Below are positions 5,853 through 6,830 of a stretch of DNA of 6,830 nt, one piece after another. Within the stretch, counting starts at the first letter, position 1; each line of letters begins with the position of its first letter. The notes under the pieces were generated by a model. It ran no database searches. It was not told the origin of the DNA and saw only the letters and a list, made by a program, of their open reading frames with translations. The stretch is from Chloroflexota bacterium (GTDB lineage: Bacteria; Chloroflexota; Anaerolineae; Promineifilales; Promineifilaceae). The stretch is taken from contig QQUD01000696.1 in assembly GCA_008501785.1 (NCBI GenBank), positions 1-6,830 of the forward strand. The letters are read 5' to 3'. The position numbers and the translations under genes are program-made.

Positions 5853-6557
5853 ATGAATTGGATTTCTCAGGCAGAAATATTTGGTGTTCGATTAACTCAG
5901 GAGCAAACTGATCAATTTGTGCAGTATGAATCTTTGCTACTTGAGTGGAATCAAAAGATAAATTTAACGGCCGTTCGTGAACCCAGTCAAATTCAACAGC
6001 GTCACTTTTTAGATTCGTTGACATGTGTGCAGGTGATGGGGGATTTAAACGGCCGTTCTGTCATTGATGTTGGTACGGGTGCAGGTTTTCCTGGATTAGC
6101 TTTGAAAATTATGTTTCCACAAATGCAGTTAACACTTGTTGAAAGTGTACGCAAAAAGACGCGATTTTTAGAGGCGGTGATAGAGGCCTTGCAAATGAGC
6201 ACTGTGTCGGTTGTGGTAGATCGAGCTGAACTGGTGGGGAAACTGCCTGCTTATCGAGAACAGTTTGATTGGGCAGTGGCACGAGCTTTGGCCGACATGC
6301 GGGTGTTGGTGGAATATTTGCTGCCATTGTGCAAAGTGGGCGGCAAAATGCTTGCACAAAAAGGTCCACATGCACCTGTTGAACTTGAGCAGGCACAACG
6401 TGCGATTCAAATACTGGGAGGTGGTGCAGCCACTCTGCAACCTGTTAAGCTTCCAGCTTACGAAGACCCCAGATATTTAGTTGTTGTGCCAAAAGTTGGT
6501 TTAACCCCAGAGAAATATCCGCGACGAGTTGGAATTCCTACGAAACGGCCGTTATAA
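5853..6557 (+). CDS. rsmG: RsmG, 16S rRNA (guanine-527-N7)-methyltransferase
   Basis: A 234-residue class I SAM-dependent methyltransferase that makes m7G527 in the 530 loop of 16S rRNA; in other bacteria its loss gives low-level streptomycin resistance. Family motifs are in order: EWNQKINLTA (31-40), RHFLDSL (50-56), the SAM-binding loop VIDVGTGAGFPG (70-81), LVES with acidic Glu97, the basic KKTRFLE (101-107), VARALADM (142-149) and the C-terminal YPRRVGIPTKRPL (222-234). Length is typical, and nothing suggests truncation. It lies 15 bp downstream of the binding-protein gene with only a weak AGG (5844-5846) as ribosome site, so it is probably co-transcribed. In many genomes rsmG (gidB) sits near the replication-origin and parAB genes, which are not seen here. 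Three AACGGCCGTT palindromes lie within it, one at the last codons. Confidence 0.96.
   Translation: MNWISQAEIFGVRLTQEQTDQFVQYESLLLEWNQKINLTAVREPSQIQQRHFLDSLTCVQVMGDLNGRSVIDVGTGAGFPGLALKIMFPQMQLTLVESVRKKTRFLEAVIEALQMSTVSVVVDRAELVGKLPAYREQFDWAVARALADMRVLVEYLLPLCKVGGKMLAQKGPHAPVELEQAQRAIQILGGGAATLQPVKLPAYEDPRYLVVVPKVGLTPEKYPRRVGIPTKRPL
5966..5975. repeat. iterated palindrome AACGGCCGTT
   Basis: Exact copy in rsmG, read as Thr-Ala-Val across the conserved NLTAVRE motif. Confidence 0.85.
6048..6057. repeat. iterated palindrome AACGGCCGTT
   Basis: Exact copy in rsmG only 82 bp after the previous one, read in a different frame as Asn-Gly-Arg. Confidence 0.85.
6544..6553. repeat. iterated palindrome AACGGCCGTT
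   Basis: Exact copy at the end of rsmG, read as Lys-Arg-Pro-Leu, one base before the stop codon at 6555-6557. Confidence 0.85.
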
Positions 6558-6559
6558 CC

Positions 6560-6829
6560 TTAACTGCTCTCAAGAATATTTGCCTGATACAAAATGGATG
6601 GTTCATCTTTGCCTTTGATAGCAACCGGTCCCATCGGCTCAAGTTTTAAATCATGTAGTAGATCGGCATTGCGGTCAATTGCATTGTAAATGCTAGTTGA
6701 AATTACGACTTGACCATCGAGAGCCAAATCAACCAAACGATGAGCAATGTTTACAGCGTCACCAACCATTCGGAATGTCATGCGCGTTTCAGCACCGACA
6801 TTACCAACCACCACATCACCCTGGTCGAT
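6560..6829 (-). CDS. class III adenylate/guanylate cyclase, C-terminal part (runs off the window)
   Basis: The last 89 residues of a protein whose start lies beyond the right edge. The frame is open up to base 6829 and begins IDQGDVVVGNVG, a match to the GIHxGxVVxGNxG core of class III cyclases. GDAVNIAHRL carries the transition-state Asn and Arg (visible residues 27 and 31). AIKGKDEP near the C-terminus matches the usual VKGKxxPV, and VVISTSIYNAI matches the IxIS segment before it. It would form cAMP or cGMP from ATP or GTP; the metal-binding aspartates are outside the window. The residue before MVGD is Arg20, where many bacterial adenylate cyclases have Thr or Asp. The GTG at 6814 is an internal Val codon, not the start. 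The gene converges on rsmG, with 2 bp between stop codons. Confidence 0.9.
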   Translation of the reverse strand: MDQGDVVVGNVGAETRMTFRMVGDAVNIAHRLVDLALDGQVVISTSIYNAIDRNADLLHDLKLEPMGPVAIKGKDEPSILYQANILESS

Positions 6830-6830
6830 T

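Noticed and set aside
6109..6440. Overlapping minus-strand open frames inside rsmG
   Set aside because: They are antisense to conserved methyltransferase motifs, and their Cys/His/Pro-rich translations look like frame shadows.

Overview
The window reads as chromosomal DNA from a bacterium of moderate GC content, most likely a member of the Chloroflexota (Anaerolineae-like). This is inference, resting on a Gram-positive-type LexA box, a solute-binding lipoprotein with a Val/Thr/Arg/Glu-rich linker after its lipobox cysteine, and receiver-GAF-PAS signalling proteins. No rRNA, tRNA, CRISPR array or transposase gene is visible.

Layout. Bases 24-90 hold a perfect 25-bp inverted repeat whose arms are themselves palindromic (REPIN/MITE-like). 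lexA follows (307-993) with a textbook self-regulated promoter: a perfect CGAACA-GG-TGTTCG operator inside the 17-bp spacer. A rho-independent terminator (1011-1039) closes it. A two-gene unit comes next: a soluble FtsK/SpoIIIE-like P-loop ATPase (1089-2366) and a 74-residue protein of unknown function (2366-2590), joined by a TAATG stop/start overlap. A degenerate LexA-box-like site lies just upstream of the ATPase. Facing this unit, with 3 bp between stop codons, is a minus-strand receiver-GAF-PAS response regulator with no output domain (2594-3826). A 181-bp divergent intergenic region separates it from a plus-strand peptide-type ABC solute-binding lipoprotein (4008-5837), which is followed after 15 bp by rsmG (5853-6557). 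The C-terminal end of a class III nucleotide cyclase on the minus strand (6560-6829) runs off the right edge, 2 bp from the rsmG stop.

How the parts may work together. lexA is the SOS repressor. The ATPase plus small protein could be a DNA-translocating or nucleoprotein-remodelling module, perhaps weakly tied to SOS control, but its function cannot be read from the sequence. The response regulator and the cyclase are signalling genes, the binding protein is a nutrient receptor with no permease beside it, and rsmG is housekeeping.

The most striking signal cuts across the genes. The 10-bp palindrome AACGGCCGTT occurs exactly seven times, with three near-matches, where about 0.007 exact copies would be expected by chance. 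It appears in all three reading frames, in genes of both strands and inside a terminator, so it is a DNA-level highly iterated palindrome comparable to cyanobacterial HIP1.
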